64,000 nucleotides of DNA, taken from the NCBI GenBank assembly GCA_031119525.1, contig JAVHXO010000001.1, positions 1 through 64,000 of the forward strand, written 5' to 3'. The position numbers were made by a program, and so were the translations under genes. Under the pieces are notes generated by a model that searched no databases, was not told the DNA's origin, and saw only the letters and a program-made list of their open reading frames with translations. Source of the DNA: Spiroplasma sp. (GTDB taxonomy: Bacteria > Bacillota_I > Bacilli_A > Mycoplasmatales > VBWQ01). Below, one piece after another: positions 10,779 to 19,480 of the stretch (its first letter is position 1; each line of letters opens with the position of its first letter).

Positions 10779-12329
10779 ATGCCCAAAATTGATGAACCTG
10801 CATTATTAAATGCTAAATTACCAAGCAAAAAAACCTATAAAATTTTATTAAAAAATAGAAAAAGACAAGCGCTTATTTGAACAGGAATAAAAGAAGTTGA
10901 TGATGAAGCTTCTGCTGAACCTGTAGTTTTAGAATTTAAAAACGAAATATTATATTTTTATTGACAAAATATTCACGTAACCAAAAATAATTGACAAACA
11001 TTTAGATTTAATAAAGAATTAACTTCGCAGCAACAAGAAAAACTAATTTCTGGCTATGATCAAAACTTTGATAAAAATAATTTAGTGCAACATGGCATAA
11101 TATTAAAATTAAAAGTTGATTTTTTAAGTACTAAAAATAAAGAATTTGATCAAAATTTAAATGAACGAAATATTTTGTCACAAAGTGAATTTGATTTGTT
11201 AGCACAAGAAAATTTAAATCAACGCCATAAGATTGAAGTTTTATCAACAAAACAATATTCTTTAAATAGAAAACTTGGAAGTTATTGTGATGGTTTTGAA
11301 ATTAAAGCAACAGAACTAAAAAATGTTGAAAAACTAAGTGATTATTTTCAAGAAATAATTGTTGATTGTCACCAAGAATTCGATGTTTTACTTAATGATT
11401 CAAATAAATTATTTAAAAAAATTGAAAGATTTCCTTTACCAGAAAAAAAAGACCTTCAAACTTTGCCAGAACAAGAATTATTAGTTCCTAAATATAGTAA
11501 AAAAGTAATTGTTTTAAAATATAAAAAAAATCAAGCTTTTGTTTGATGGGGTGCAAACCAAAAAGAGCCAAATTTAAATGAAAAATTGCTAGTTTTACAA
11601 TTTGATAAGCAAGATTTTTATTTTTACCCATCAAGAATTGGTAAAGAAAATCATAGTTTAAATTTACATTGAGTTTTTTTCAAAAGTAGTTTAACTTCGC
11701 AACAACAAGCACAAATATTTGAAAGTTTTATTAAAATTGTTGATCCAAAAAATCTTTATTGTCAAAATGTTATCTTAAAATTAAAACTTGATATTTTACA
11801 AACTGAATTTAATGCTTTAGGTCTTAACAAGTTAAATAAAAATCAAGAATTTTTAAGTGCTGAACTTTTTCAATTCACCAACAAATTAACTCAAATGATT
11901 AAAAATCATCGATCTTTAAATCGCGAAATTGAAAATAATGGTTTTTCCCATTTGAATAGTGATTATCAAATTAGTGAAAATCTTAGTCAAGAAAATTTAT
12001 TTTTAAAAAATGTTAAAGTTAAGATTGACCAAGAAAATGAAAAAATTGAATTATTAAAACAAGAATTATTTTCTTTGTCACAAAGATTTAAAACAGTGAG
12101 TAAAGATTTATTGTTATCTTCAAATCTTGAACCTTTAACTTCTGATTTTAATTTAACTCACTTTAATGATCAAAATCAACCAGGGCCTAGTACTTCTGAA
12201 ACTACTTCTAATCAAGCAGAAGTTCATGATGATGAAGAGTCAGGGAAATTTTTAGGTATTAATTTTTTACCTTTTTTAGATTTAGAAAATGATGAATGGG
12301 AGCAGTTTGATTTAGATTATGAAAATTAA
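10779..12329 (+). CDS. Hypothetical protein with a duplicated module and acidic tail, 516 aa
   Basis: An unrecognised protein made of two copies of one module. Copy 1 (about residues 17-120) and copy 2 (about 240-350) share the order K-rich strand, LVLQF or VVLEF strand, YFYxxxI, then LTSQQQ and a closing LKLKxD helix start; each copy leads into a helical, coiled-coil-like stretch. The last 70 residues are acidic with a GPSTSE linker and end EWEQFDLDYEN. No signal peptide or membrane helix is seen, so it is probably cytosolic. The start ATG has a modest AGAAAG upstream. It stands alone between asnS and the permease. Confidence 0.75.
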
Positions 12330-12410
12330 AGCACCAAATAAATTTTAGTTTCTTTTTTTTCCTTCTTGCCTTACATCCTAGTTTTTCTTTTTCTGTCATT
12401 AAATTAACAC

Positions 12411-12440
12411 TTGCTAATTAATGGCCAAAAATGATAAAAT
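12411..12440 (+). promoter_or_regulatory. Promoter of the APC permease gene
   Basis: TTGCTA (12411-12416), an 18-base spacer, then TAAAAT (12435-12440) with the extended -10 TGA just before it. A short A/T inverted repeat follows in the leader (about 12448-12474). Confidence 0.5.
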
Positions 12441-12504
12441 AAGAAAATATATAAAAATGCTTTCTTTATATATGTAAATTAGTAAGACGGAAGGAGTAAA
12501 AACT

Positions 12505-14103
12505 ATGGAGGGAAATGTCTCGAAAAAGAAATTATCCTTAAAAGAATTTATCTGATTAGGTTTTAACTATACAGTTGGTATTGGTTTTGTTGGCAATTTT
12601 GCCATCCTTTCTAACATTGGCAAAGCTAATTCAATTGGTATTAATGCAATTTGAGTATTCTTAATTATTGGTCTTGTTGCTGGTAGTTGTGCTTGGGCTT
12701 TTGCAAAGATGGCCAAAATTCATAATTCAGACGCAAATGGTGCGGCATATATTTATGTTCGAACTAGTTTTGGTCGTTTCTGAGGATGATTTGTTGGTTT
12801 TATGCAATACGTTATGTTGCCTTTTATTATCACAATTCAAATTTTAATGTTAATTAGAGGAACTTTTTCGCCAGAATTTGTTAAGGGTAATCAATGATTT
12901 ACAATTCATTGAGGGCCTTTTGGTGATTTATTTTTGGATTTAATTGGAATTGCCATTTATTTAAGTGCTGCATCAGTAATCTTTTTTGGAATTAAAGTTT
13001 ATAAAAGATTAGCTCATGGCACAGGAATTATTAAATGAGCGACAGCTGGACTTTTAATTGTTGCTGCTTTTGCTTTAGCAATTCAAAATGGTAATACAAA
13101 TTGAAATTATTGAACAAGTAAAAGTGAATTATCTTTTGCTGGTTTTATGAATACTTTTACATCATGTTTTTTCTTCTTTGCTGGTTTTGAAATCTTTGCA
13201 ACGGCAGGGAAAAATATTCATAACCCCGAAAAAAACATTGGTAAGGGAATTACTTCAATTATTTTAATTTCAACAATTTTCTATATTGTTATTTCAATTA
13301 TTTTCTTCTTAGCTTATGCAGAATTTGCTCAAAATATGAATGTTGCTGCTTGAGATCCATTCACTAGTCAAGTGATTAAAATTGGTGGCCCAATTATCAT
13401 GATTATTAGCGGTTTAGCATTAAAGATTAATGTTGCAATGCAGAATGCTTTATATGGTGGTACTGCTTTACAACCGTTATCAAAAGAAGGTTATATTTCA
13501 GATAAATTATTTAAATTAAATAATGATGGAATTCCAGTTAAAGCTTCATTATTAAATTTAGCAATTACTTCAGCAATGATTATTTTATGATTAGTTATTC
13601 CTGATTTAATTAAAGGATTTTGATCGCTTGCTCATCCTAATGAAGAGTATGCATCAGCCTTTAATATTTCTTCTTTAACTACAGCATCATCAGTATTAAC
13701 AATTTTTATTTATATGATGGTATTAATTGTTGTTCTTAAATTAAATTTAACTAAGAAATTAAAATTAAATTGATATGAAAAAATTATCTTCCCAGTTGTT
13801 TTTCTTTTCTTAGCAGTAATTTTAGTTTGACACTTTTATTCATTAATTAGCGAAACAGTTGATGCAATATTGCATCAATCTGAAGCTGAAGCATCAGCAG
13901 CAATTGTTGGTATGGCAGTTGAAATTGCCTTTATTTTAGGAAGTTCAATCTTTGCTGTTTGTTGATATCGTTGATACTATTTACCAAAATATAAAAAGCG
14001 TTTACAAGAAAATCCTGATTTACAAAAAGAATTGGATCGTGCTTTCAATTTTAATCAAGAACATCAAGATACGTTAAAAACATTGGAAGTTATTAATAAA
14101 TAG
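12505..14103 (+). CDS. APC-family amino acid permease
   Basis: A 532-residue polytopic membrane protein with about 12 hydrophobic segments. The N-terminal YTVGIGFVGNF segment matches the first helix of the amino acid-polyamine-organocation family with its unwound Gly-rich substrate site, and FAGFEIFATAGKNIHNPEKNIGK is the typical helix 6-7 region. It should import an amino acid or related cation in symport or exchange; the substrate cannot be read from sequence. Start ATG follows GGAAGGAGTAAAAACT. The C-terminal 60 residues are a charged cytoplasmic tail. Single gene between its own promoter and terminator. Confidence 0.88.
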
Positions 14104-14132
14104 TTGATAAATTAAATAGTTATAAACACTTG

Positions 14133-14163
14133 AAAAGATGACATTTATGATGTCATCTTTTTT
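14133..14163 (+). terminator. Intrinsic terminator of the APC permease gene
   Basis: Inverted repeat AAAAGATGACAT / ATGTCATCTTTT with a five-base loop and a T run, 30 bases after the permease stop. Confidence 0.88.
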
Positions 14164-14233
14164 AAAAAAAATAAATATTTTTTTTATCTAAAAATTATTA
14201 TGAAAATTATTATATATAAGTTAAAATAAGATT

Positions 14234-14680
14234 ATGAATGTTAATTCTATTGAAAGTTGGAACACTATTATGAAGTCATTATTAAAGTTTATATTACCTT
14301 TAGCATTAGTAGGAACGCCAATGTTGGCAGTATTAAATGTTGTAGGGGAAAACGGCAAGAAAGAAACAGTATCAATTTATAACATAATTAATGATTTAAA
14401 AACTACTATTGATCAGTTAGAAGAAAAAAAACAGGCAATAGATATTAAGATTGAAGATATTAAAGAAAATATCAAAAAACTTCAAGATGCTTATGAGGCA
14501 AATAAAACAAAAATAGCTAAATTAGAGTTAGAACTTGAAGATTTAAAAGCTGAAAAAGAAAAAAATTCAAAAGAAATTAGAACTTTAAAATCGAGAATTG
14601 AGATTTTAGGAAATAAAATTGGTGAAATACAAGATATTTTAGAAAAATTTAAAGATAAACATAAAGAATTAAAATATTAA
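14234..14680 (+). CDS. Exported coiled-coil protein, 148 aa (start uncertain)
   Basis: An unrecognised protein with one hydrophobic export or anchor segment (LLKFILPLALVGTPMLAVL) followed by an almost continuous coiled coil to the C-terminus. No lipobox Cys is present. Start at 14234 lacks a Shine-Dalgarno; ATG at 14270 would put the hydrophobic segment at the extreme N-terminus and is equally plausible. The coiled coil shares 81 identical bases with the next gene, so the two are recent tandem paralogues; this copy lacks the globular C-terminal domain of its partner. Confidence 0.65.
   Translation: MNVNSIESWNTIMKSLLKFILPLALVGTPMLAVLNVVGENGKKETVSIYNIINDLKTTIDQLEEKKQAIDIKIEDIKENIKKLQDAYEANKTKIAKLELELEDLKAEKEKNSKEIRTLKSRIEILGNKIGEIQDILEKFKDKHKELKY
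14407..14487 (+). repeat. 81-bp direct repeat, copy 1
   Basis: Identical, base for base, to 14822-14902. It codes for the same coiled-coil stretch in two neighbouring genes. Confidence 0.95.
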
Positions 14681-14696
14681 ATAAAAGATTTGAAAT

Positions 14697-15350
14697 ATGA
14701 AAAAATTGTTGAGTTTATTATTAAGTTTTACATTAGTATTAACAGCAAGCACTACTTTTTTTATATTAACTGTTACTGAGAACAAAAATAAAAATCATGA
14801 TATTGATGATTTAAAAAGTAATATTGATCAGTTAGAAGAAAAAAAACAGGCAATAGATATTAAGATTGAAGATATTAAAGAAAATATCAAAAAACTTCAA
14901 GAAGGTTATGAGTTAAATAAAACTAAAATAGTTAAATTAGAGTCAGAACTTGAAAAGTTAAAAACGCAAGGTCAAAACATCGCCAAAGAACTTTATGAGA
15001 AAATTAAAGAGTTTAACGATTTAGAACAAAGGGGAAAAGACCTTAAAACTAGTTTAGTTGTCCAATATTTTTTACGTTGAACAAAAGAAAATCCTTTTGA
15101 TTTAAACTATGAAATTACTATTAACAATACTTGAGCAGATGTTTTACGAAAAATTAAAAAAGAAATGGTTGCCCATGTTTATGCAGCAACCAGTGATATA
15201 TTTTTTGTTTATGATTGACGACCAGAAACAGGGCGTAATATTAATGTTAAATTAAAAGATGATGGAGTAAAAACTAGTGAATATTTTAAAGTTTTTGTAT
15301 GAAAAAACTTTTCATTTACAATGTATTTTAAAAATATTAAATTAATATAA
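14697..15350 (+). CDS. Exported coiled-coil protein with C-terminal domain, 217 aa
   Basis: Paralogue of the gene 16 bases upstream. A clear N-terminal signal or anchor (MKKLLSLLLSFTLVLTAS) is followed by a coiled coil to about residue 120, then about 95 residues of mixed, Trp-rich sequence that look like a beta-rich domain (YEITINNTWADVL, FVYDWRPETG). The frame passes TGA codons as Trp and stops at TAA. There is no lipobox Cys. Probably surface-exposed; no function is recognised. Confidence 0.72.
14822..14902 (+). repeat. 81-bp direct repeat, copy 2
   Basis: Identical to 14407-14487 and in the same reading frame of the paralogous gene. Confidence 0.95.
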
Positions 15351-15397
15351 AAAATTCTATCAATTTGGTTAGTTAAAGATAACAACTTCAAAAATGG

Positions 15398-15444
15398 AAA
15401 AAGAGTGTCTACAATAAAGTTTTATATTGTAGACACTCTTTTTT
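15398..15444. terminator. Bidirectional intrinsic terminator
   Basis: A 19-bp perfect inverted repeat starting AAAAAGAGTGTCTACAATA with an eight-base loop, flanked by A and T runs. It serves the coiled-coil gene on plus and greA on minus. Confidence 0.92.
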
Positions 15445-15471
15445 CTGCTAATTTATTATAGCTAGTATAAT

Positions 15472-15984
15472 TTAATTTTCAACTTTCAAAATTTTTACTT
15501 TGTAAGGATTTTTGATTCCCTTAATTTCAACTTCATCACCTGTGGTTGCATTCAAGATTGATGTAGCTAATGGACACTCATTAGAAATTAATCCTTCAAA
15601 AGGATTAGATTCAATTGATCCAACAATTTTGAATTTTTCTTTAGTTTCTTTATCAACTTGATTATTTCGCATGTGAGCAATTGTAACTCAAGAACCAACC
15701 CGAATGGCATTTTTATTTTGTTTAGTATCACGTTGTTCTTCAATAATTACAGCACTAGCAATAATAATTTCTAATTCTTGAATTCTTGCTTCGTTTTTTG
15801 CTTGTTCTTCTCGTGCACTAGTGTAATCAGCATTTTCGCTTAAATCACCATCAGCTCGAGCAGCTTTTAAACGCTCTTTGATTTCTTCACGCTTAAAATT
15901 AATTAAATTATTCAGTTCTGTTTTTAATTCTTCCAAACCTTGTTTAGTAACAATGATTTGATTGTTTTTATTTATTTCAGCCAT
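15472..15984 (-). CDS. greA: Transcription elongation factor GreA
   Basis: Rescues backtracked RNA polymerase by stimulating cleavage of the nascent RNA 3' end. The 170-residue product has the N-terminal antiparallel coiled coil with the tip sequence RADGDLSENADYTSAREEQ, in which the acidic DGDLSEN residues act in the polymerase active site, followed by the FKBP-like C-terminal domain. One TGA codon is Trp. Start ATG follows AAAAAGGACAAA. It lies 30 bases downstream of ptsH on the same strand and ends at a strong terminator. Confidence 0.96.
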
Positions 15985-16014
15985 TTTGTCCTTTTTGCCT
16001 CCATTAAAATTATT

Positions 16015-16356
16015 TTAGGCAATTAAATGTTCGTCTTTTAAAACTTTTTTAATGCTATTAATAATTTCTTTACCATTTGGACCATGAATTACAAACGCAA
16101 TTTTGTTTTCATGTTTAACTGCTAAACCAATAAAACTTAAGATTGATTTACCGTTAGCTTTTGGTTCGCTACCGTTTAAAGTGATTTTTTCATTAAGATT
16201 AGTATTATCATTTAATTTTACTACTTCAACGGTTGTTTCTTTGTATTTTTTGTCATTAGTTATTGCAACAATTTTAGCAACTGGACGAGCATGTAATCCA
16301 ACTTTTGCTTTGTCTAAAATTTGAACTGCATAAATTTCTTCTGATTTGTTAGTCAT
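16015..16356 (-). CDS. ptsH: HPr-like phosphocarrier, enlarged
   Basis: Phosphocarrier between enzyme I and sugar-specific EIIs of the phosphotransferase system. The active-site phrase GLHARP places the phosphorylated His at residue 22, and GKSILSF places the regulatory Ser at 71. At 113 residues it is about 25 longer than ordinary HPr: the His-Ser spacing is 49 instead of 31, so an insertion of about 18 residues (LNDNTNLNEK region) sits between the two sites, plus a short N-terminal extension. Start ATG follows AAAGGATATTATTTAA. Divergent from rpmB. Confidence 0.88.
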   Translation of the reverse strand: MTNKSEEIYAVQILDKAKVGLHARPVAKIVAITNDKKYKETTVEVVKLNDNTNLNEKITLNGSEPKANGKSILSFIGLAVKHENKIAFVIHGPNGKEIINSIKKVLKDEHLIA

Positions 16357-16487
16357 TTAAATAATATCCTTTCAATTTCTTTCAATTTTTCAATAAAAAA
16401 AGAAATAAATACATTAATATTTATACCATATTTTAGTGGAAAATTAGCAAAAAAATTTAATTTTTTTTCTAAAATATTAAAAAAATA

Positions 16488-16496
16488 TGTTATCAT
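16488..16496 (+). promoter_or_regulatory. Extended -10 element before rpmB
   Basis: TGTTATCAT, an extended -10 (TGn plus a TATAAT-like hexamer), about 80 bases before rpmB. No good -35 is seen. Confidence 0.4.
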
Positions 16497-16574
16497 ATAT
16501 AGGTTAAAACTAAAAGCAAAAAATAAAAAACAACTAACGAAATTGAAGGCAAACTAATAAAGGAGTAACAAGCG

Positions 16575-16754
16575 ATGGCAAGAAAATGCGCAATTAGTGG
16601 TGTTGGACCACTTTCAGGGAATAATCGTTCACATGCTATGAATGCAAGCAAAAGAAAATGAAATCCTAATTTACAGAAATTTAGAACTAAAGATGGTAAG
16701 GTAATTTTAGTTACTGCTAGAACAGCAAAAACTTTAAGAAAACATAGTAACTAA
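16575..16754 (+). CDS. rpmB: 50S ribosomal protein L28
   Basis: A 59-residue basic protein of the large ribosomal subunit. The start MARKCAISGVGP and later the KRKWNPNLQKFR stretch are the L28 signature; the Trp is encoded by TGA. Only one of the zinc-type Cys residues found in some L28 forms is present, so this is the zinc-free type. Start ATG is placed by AAAGGAGTAACAAGCG. Single gene with its own terminator. Confidence 0.95.
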
Positions 16755-16778
16755 AAATATTAAATAATAATTTTAACG

Positions 16779-16808
16779 AATGACTTTACTTTTTGAAAGT
16801 CATTTTTT
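16779..16808 (+). terminator. Intrinsic terminator of rpmB
   Basis: Inverted repeat AATGACTTT / AAAGTCATT followed by a T run, 25 bases after the stop. Confidence 0.8.
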
Positions 16809-16894
16809 AAGATATTTTTATAGTTTAACTAATTTAGATTTTGTTATCATTTAAATAGATAATGTTCTAAAATTACTTTAGTTAGGAGATTTTA

Positions 16895-17773
16895 ATGAAA
16901 AAAAAGATTGGTATTGTAACTGACTCAGCAATTGGAATAAGTTTAGAAGAACTTAAAAAATATCCTGAACTTACTGTTGTACCATTAGTAATTATTGATG
17001 ACAATAATAAAATTTATGAAGATAATAACCTTGATATTACTGGTGATGGTATTTATCAGGCAATGATTGTTGATGAGCACGTCTTAAAAACAAGTCAAAC
17101 TAATCGTGAAAGATTACGCGAATATTGACAAGATGTGTTAAAAAAATACGAACAAATTTTATTTTTGCCGATTGCCCAGGCAGCTTCTGGTCAGTATGAT
17201 AGTGCTTGCATTTTGCAACAAGAACCAGAATTTAAAGACCGTGTTGTTGTTTATGAAACTGGTGCTGCTAGTGTTCCATTAAAGACAATGGCTTTAATTG
17301 CCTTACAATTATCAAACGAAAAAAAGAATGGCATTAAAGAAATTACTAAAGCCTTAGATCAATTCCGTTTAGGTTATCAATGCTTTTTAACTCCAAGTAA
17401 TTTAACTTATTTAGCACGTGGTGGTCGAATCCCATCATCATTAAGTTATCTAGCAAACTTTTTAAAATTAAAAGCCGTTATTTCTTGTAAAGAAAAAATT
17501 AAAAGTCACAAAATTAAACGCACAATGAATCACGCGATTAAAGAAATGTTAGAAACAATTATTGAAAAAACAAAAAATGTCTTCCAACAAACATTATATG
17601 TTCTCAATGCTTGATGCGATCAAGATTTGTTAGATAAAGCAATTGCTAAAGCCCAAGAATTAGGGTTTAAAAAAATTAAAATTGAACCATTATGTAATAT
17701 CTTGCAAACTCATACTGGTAATAACACAATTGGTTTTGCTGTTATTAAGAATAAATATAAGATTGAACCTTAA
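16895..17773 (+). CDS. DegV family fatty-acid-binding protein
   Basis: DegV proteins bind long-chain fatty acids; those of the FakB type present them to the kinase FakA. The 292-residue length is usual. The N-terminal IGIVTDSAIGIS and the TSQTNRER motif match the family, as does the central YLARGGRIP motif. In-frame TGA codons read as Trp. Start ATG follows TTAGGAGATTTTA. It converges with phoU across a shared terminator. No fakA gene is in this window. Confidence 0.92.
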
Positions 17774-17786
17774 AGATAATGATAAT

Positions 17787-17836
17787 AAAAAAATAGTTTT
17801 TACTACTAATTAATAATTTAGTAAGAACTATTTTTT
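17787..17836. terminator. Bidirectional intrinsic terminator
   Basis: Arms AAAAATAGTTTTTACT and AGTAAGAACTATTTTT (one imperfect pair) around a 15-base loop between degV and phoU; the phoU stop codon lies inside the right arm. Confidence 0.75.
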
Positions 17837-18511
17837 ATTGTCTTCCGTTGGTGTTGATAAATCAGTGAATCTACCATCATTCATATAAACAATTGTTTCA
17901 CAAATATTAACTAAATGATCACCAAGTCGCTCAATATATTTTAATTGTTGAACACCAATGGTATATTCTTTGATTAAGTTTTTTTTCAGATCATTTTTAA
18001 TGCTATTAATAATTTTTTCAATTGCGTCTTTATAAGCTTTATCAATTGCTTGATCTTTTTTGGCAGTTGCTTTTGCTAATTCAGCATCATTATCATTAAT
18101 TGCTTTGGCAATTAAATCCATCATCTCAAATCCTTTAGTCATCAACCCACAAATTTCTTTCACTAATTGTGGTTCTGGTTTGTATTTAACATTAAACTTT
18201 GAGATATTTTTTGCATAATTAGAAATTCGTTCTAAATCACGAATAATATACATATAACCAACAATCGTTCTTAAATCATGAGCAAAGGGTTGTTGTGATG
18301 CTAGTCGCCAAATTGCTGTTGTTGTTAAGCTTTCTGCAACCTCCCTAATTTCTTTATCATTTTCAATAATTTGATTTGAAATCTCATACTCATGTTTTTG
18401 AATTGCTTCTAAAGCATCTTGCAATTCTTTTTTAACACTTGCTAATAAATCTAAAACATCTTCTTTTAATTTTTTAATTTGATTATCAAAACGATTTTTA
18501 GCGATTAACAT
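17828..18511 (-). CDS. phoU: Phosphate transport regulator PhoU
   Basis: PhoU damps PstSCAB activity and phosphate signalling. This 227-residue all-helical protein has the two PhoU repeats; the metal-binding-type motifs are RDLERISNYAKN near residue 95 and IERLGDHLVNICE near residue 195. Start ATG follows GGAGGACAAATTAAAAT. It is the last gene of the pst operon, 36 bases after pstB. No PhoR/PhoB two-component pair is in the window. Confidence 0.93.
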   Translation of the reverse strand: MLIAKNRFDNQIKKLKEDVLDLLASVKKELQDALEAIQKHEYEISNQIIENDKEIREVAESLTTTAIWRLASQQPFAHDLRTIVGYMYIIRDLERISNYAKNISKFNVKYKPEPQLVKEICGLMTKGFEMMDLIAKAINDNDAELAKATAKKDQAIDKAYKDAIEKIINSIKNDLKKNLIKEYTIGVQQLKYIERLGDHLVNICETIVYMNDGRFTDLSTPTEDNKK

Positions 18512-18547
18512 ATTTTAATTTGTCCTCCAATCCGTCACTATTTTATT

Positions 18548-19480
18548 TTAACCAAAACGACCAGTAATATAATCTTCAGTTTGTTTTTTGGATGGTCGTG
18601 AAAATAGTTTTTTTGTTTCATTAAATTCAATTAATTTACCGCTTAAGAAGAAAGCAGTTTGGTAGGAAACTCGTGCTGCTTGCTGCATTGAATGAGTAAC
18701 AATAATAATAGTATAATCTTTTTTTAATTGATTTATTAATTCTTCAATTTTTGCTGCAGCAATTGGGTCTAATGCTGATGTTGGTTCATCCATTAATAAG
18801 ACTTCCGGTTTTAAAGCTAATGCCCGAGCAATACATAAACGTTGTTGTTGGCCACCTGATAATGATAAGGCTGAATCAAATAAATGTGATTTAACTTCAT
18901 CATAGAGTGCAGCTTGTTTTAGTGATTCTTCAACAATTTGATTCAAATGTTTTTTATTTTTGATGCCCTGATTTCTTGGACCATAAGCTATATTATCATA
19001 AATTGTCATTGGGAATGGATTTGGTTTTTGAAATACCATACCAACTTTTGTCCTTAAAGAAATAATGTTTTTATTATTTTCATAAATATTCTGATTATTA
19101 AATCATACTTTACCTTTAACCTTTGATCCTTCAATTAAATCATTCATGCGATTTAAAGTTCGCAACAATGTTGATTTACCACAACCACTAGGGCCAATTA
19201 ATGCTGTAACTTTATTACGTTCAAATTCAATATTAATATCAAATAAAGCTTGTTTTTTACCATGATTGTAATAAAAATTTAAATTTTCAACGCGAAAAAC
19301 TTTACTATTTGGATTATTAACAACTGGAGTTTTTTTATTATTTTGTTTTGTCATTTTTTGTTCGGTTTTTATTTTTGTTGTGTCTACTCTACTTTGTTTT
19401 TTGGTTTGCTTTTTTTCTTTTCAATCATCTTGGATTTTTTTTCACTGATTTTTGACTTCAGCAATTCAACCGTTATTCAT
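18548..19480 (-). CDS. pstB: Phosphate ABC transporter ATPase
   Basis: Drives phosphate import through the PstCA channel. It has Walker [11 protein letters not shown]-loop FQKPNPFP, signature LSGGQQQR, Walker [12 protein letters not shown] and the switch His in VTHSM. I chose the ATG at 19480 because an AGGAG lies ten bases before it (19491-19495); this gives 310 residues with a Lys/Gln-rich N-terminal extension of about 42. The ATG at 19354 gives the usual 268 residues but has no Shine-Dalgarno. With the longer start, the gene overlaps the end of pstCA by 97 bases in another frame. Confidence 0.9.

Noticed and set aside
15209-15391. Minus-strand 60-codon frame
   Set aside because: It is antisense to the C-terminal domain of the coiled-coil gene and has no ribosome site.
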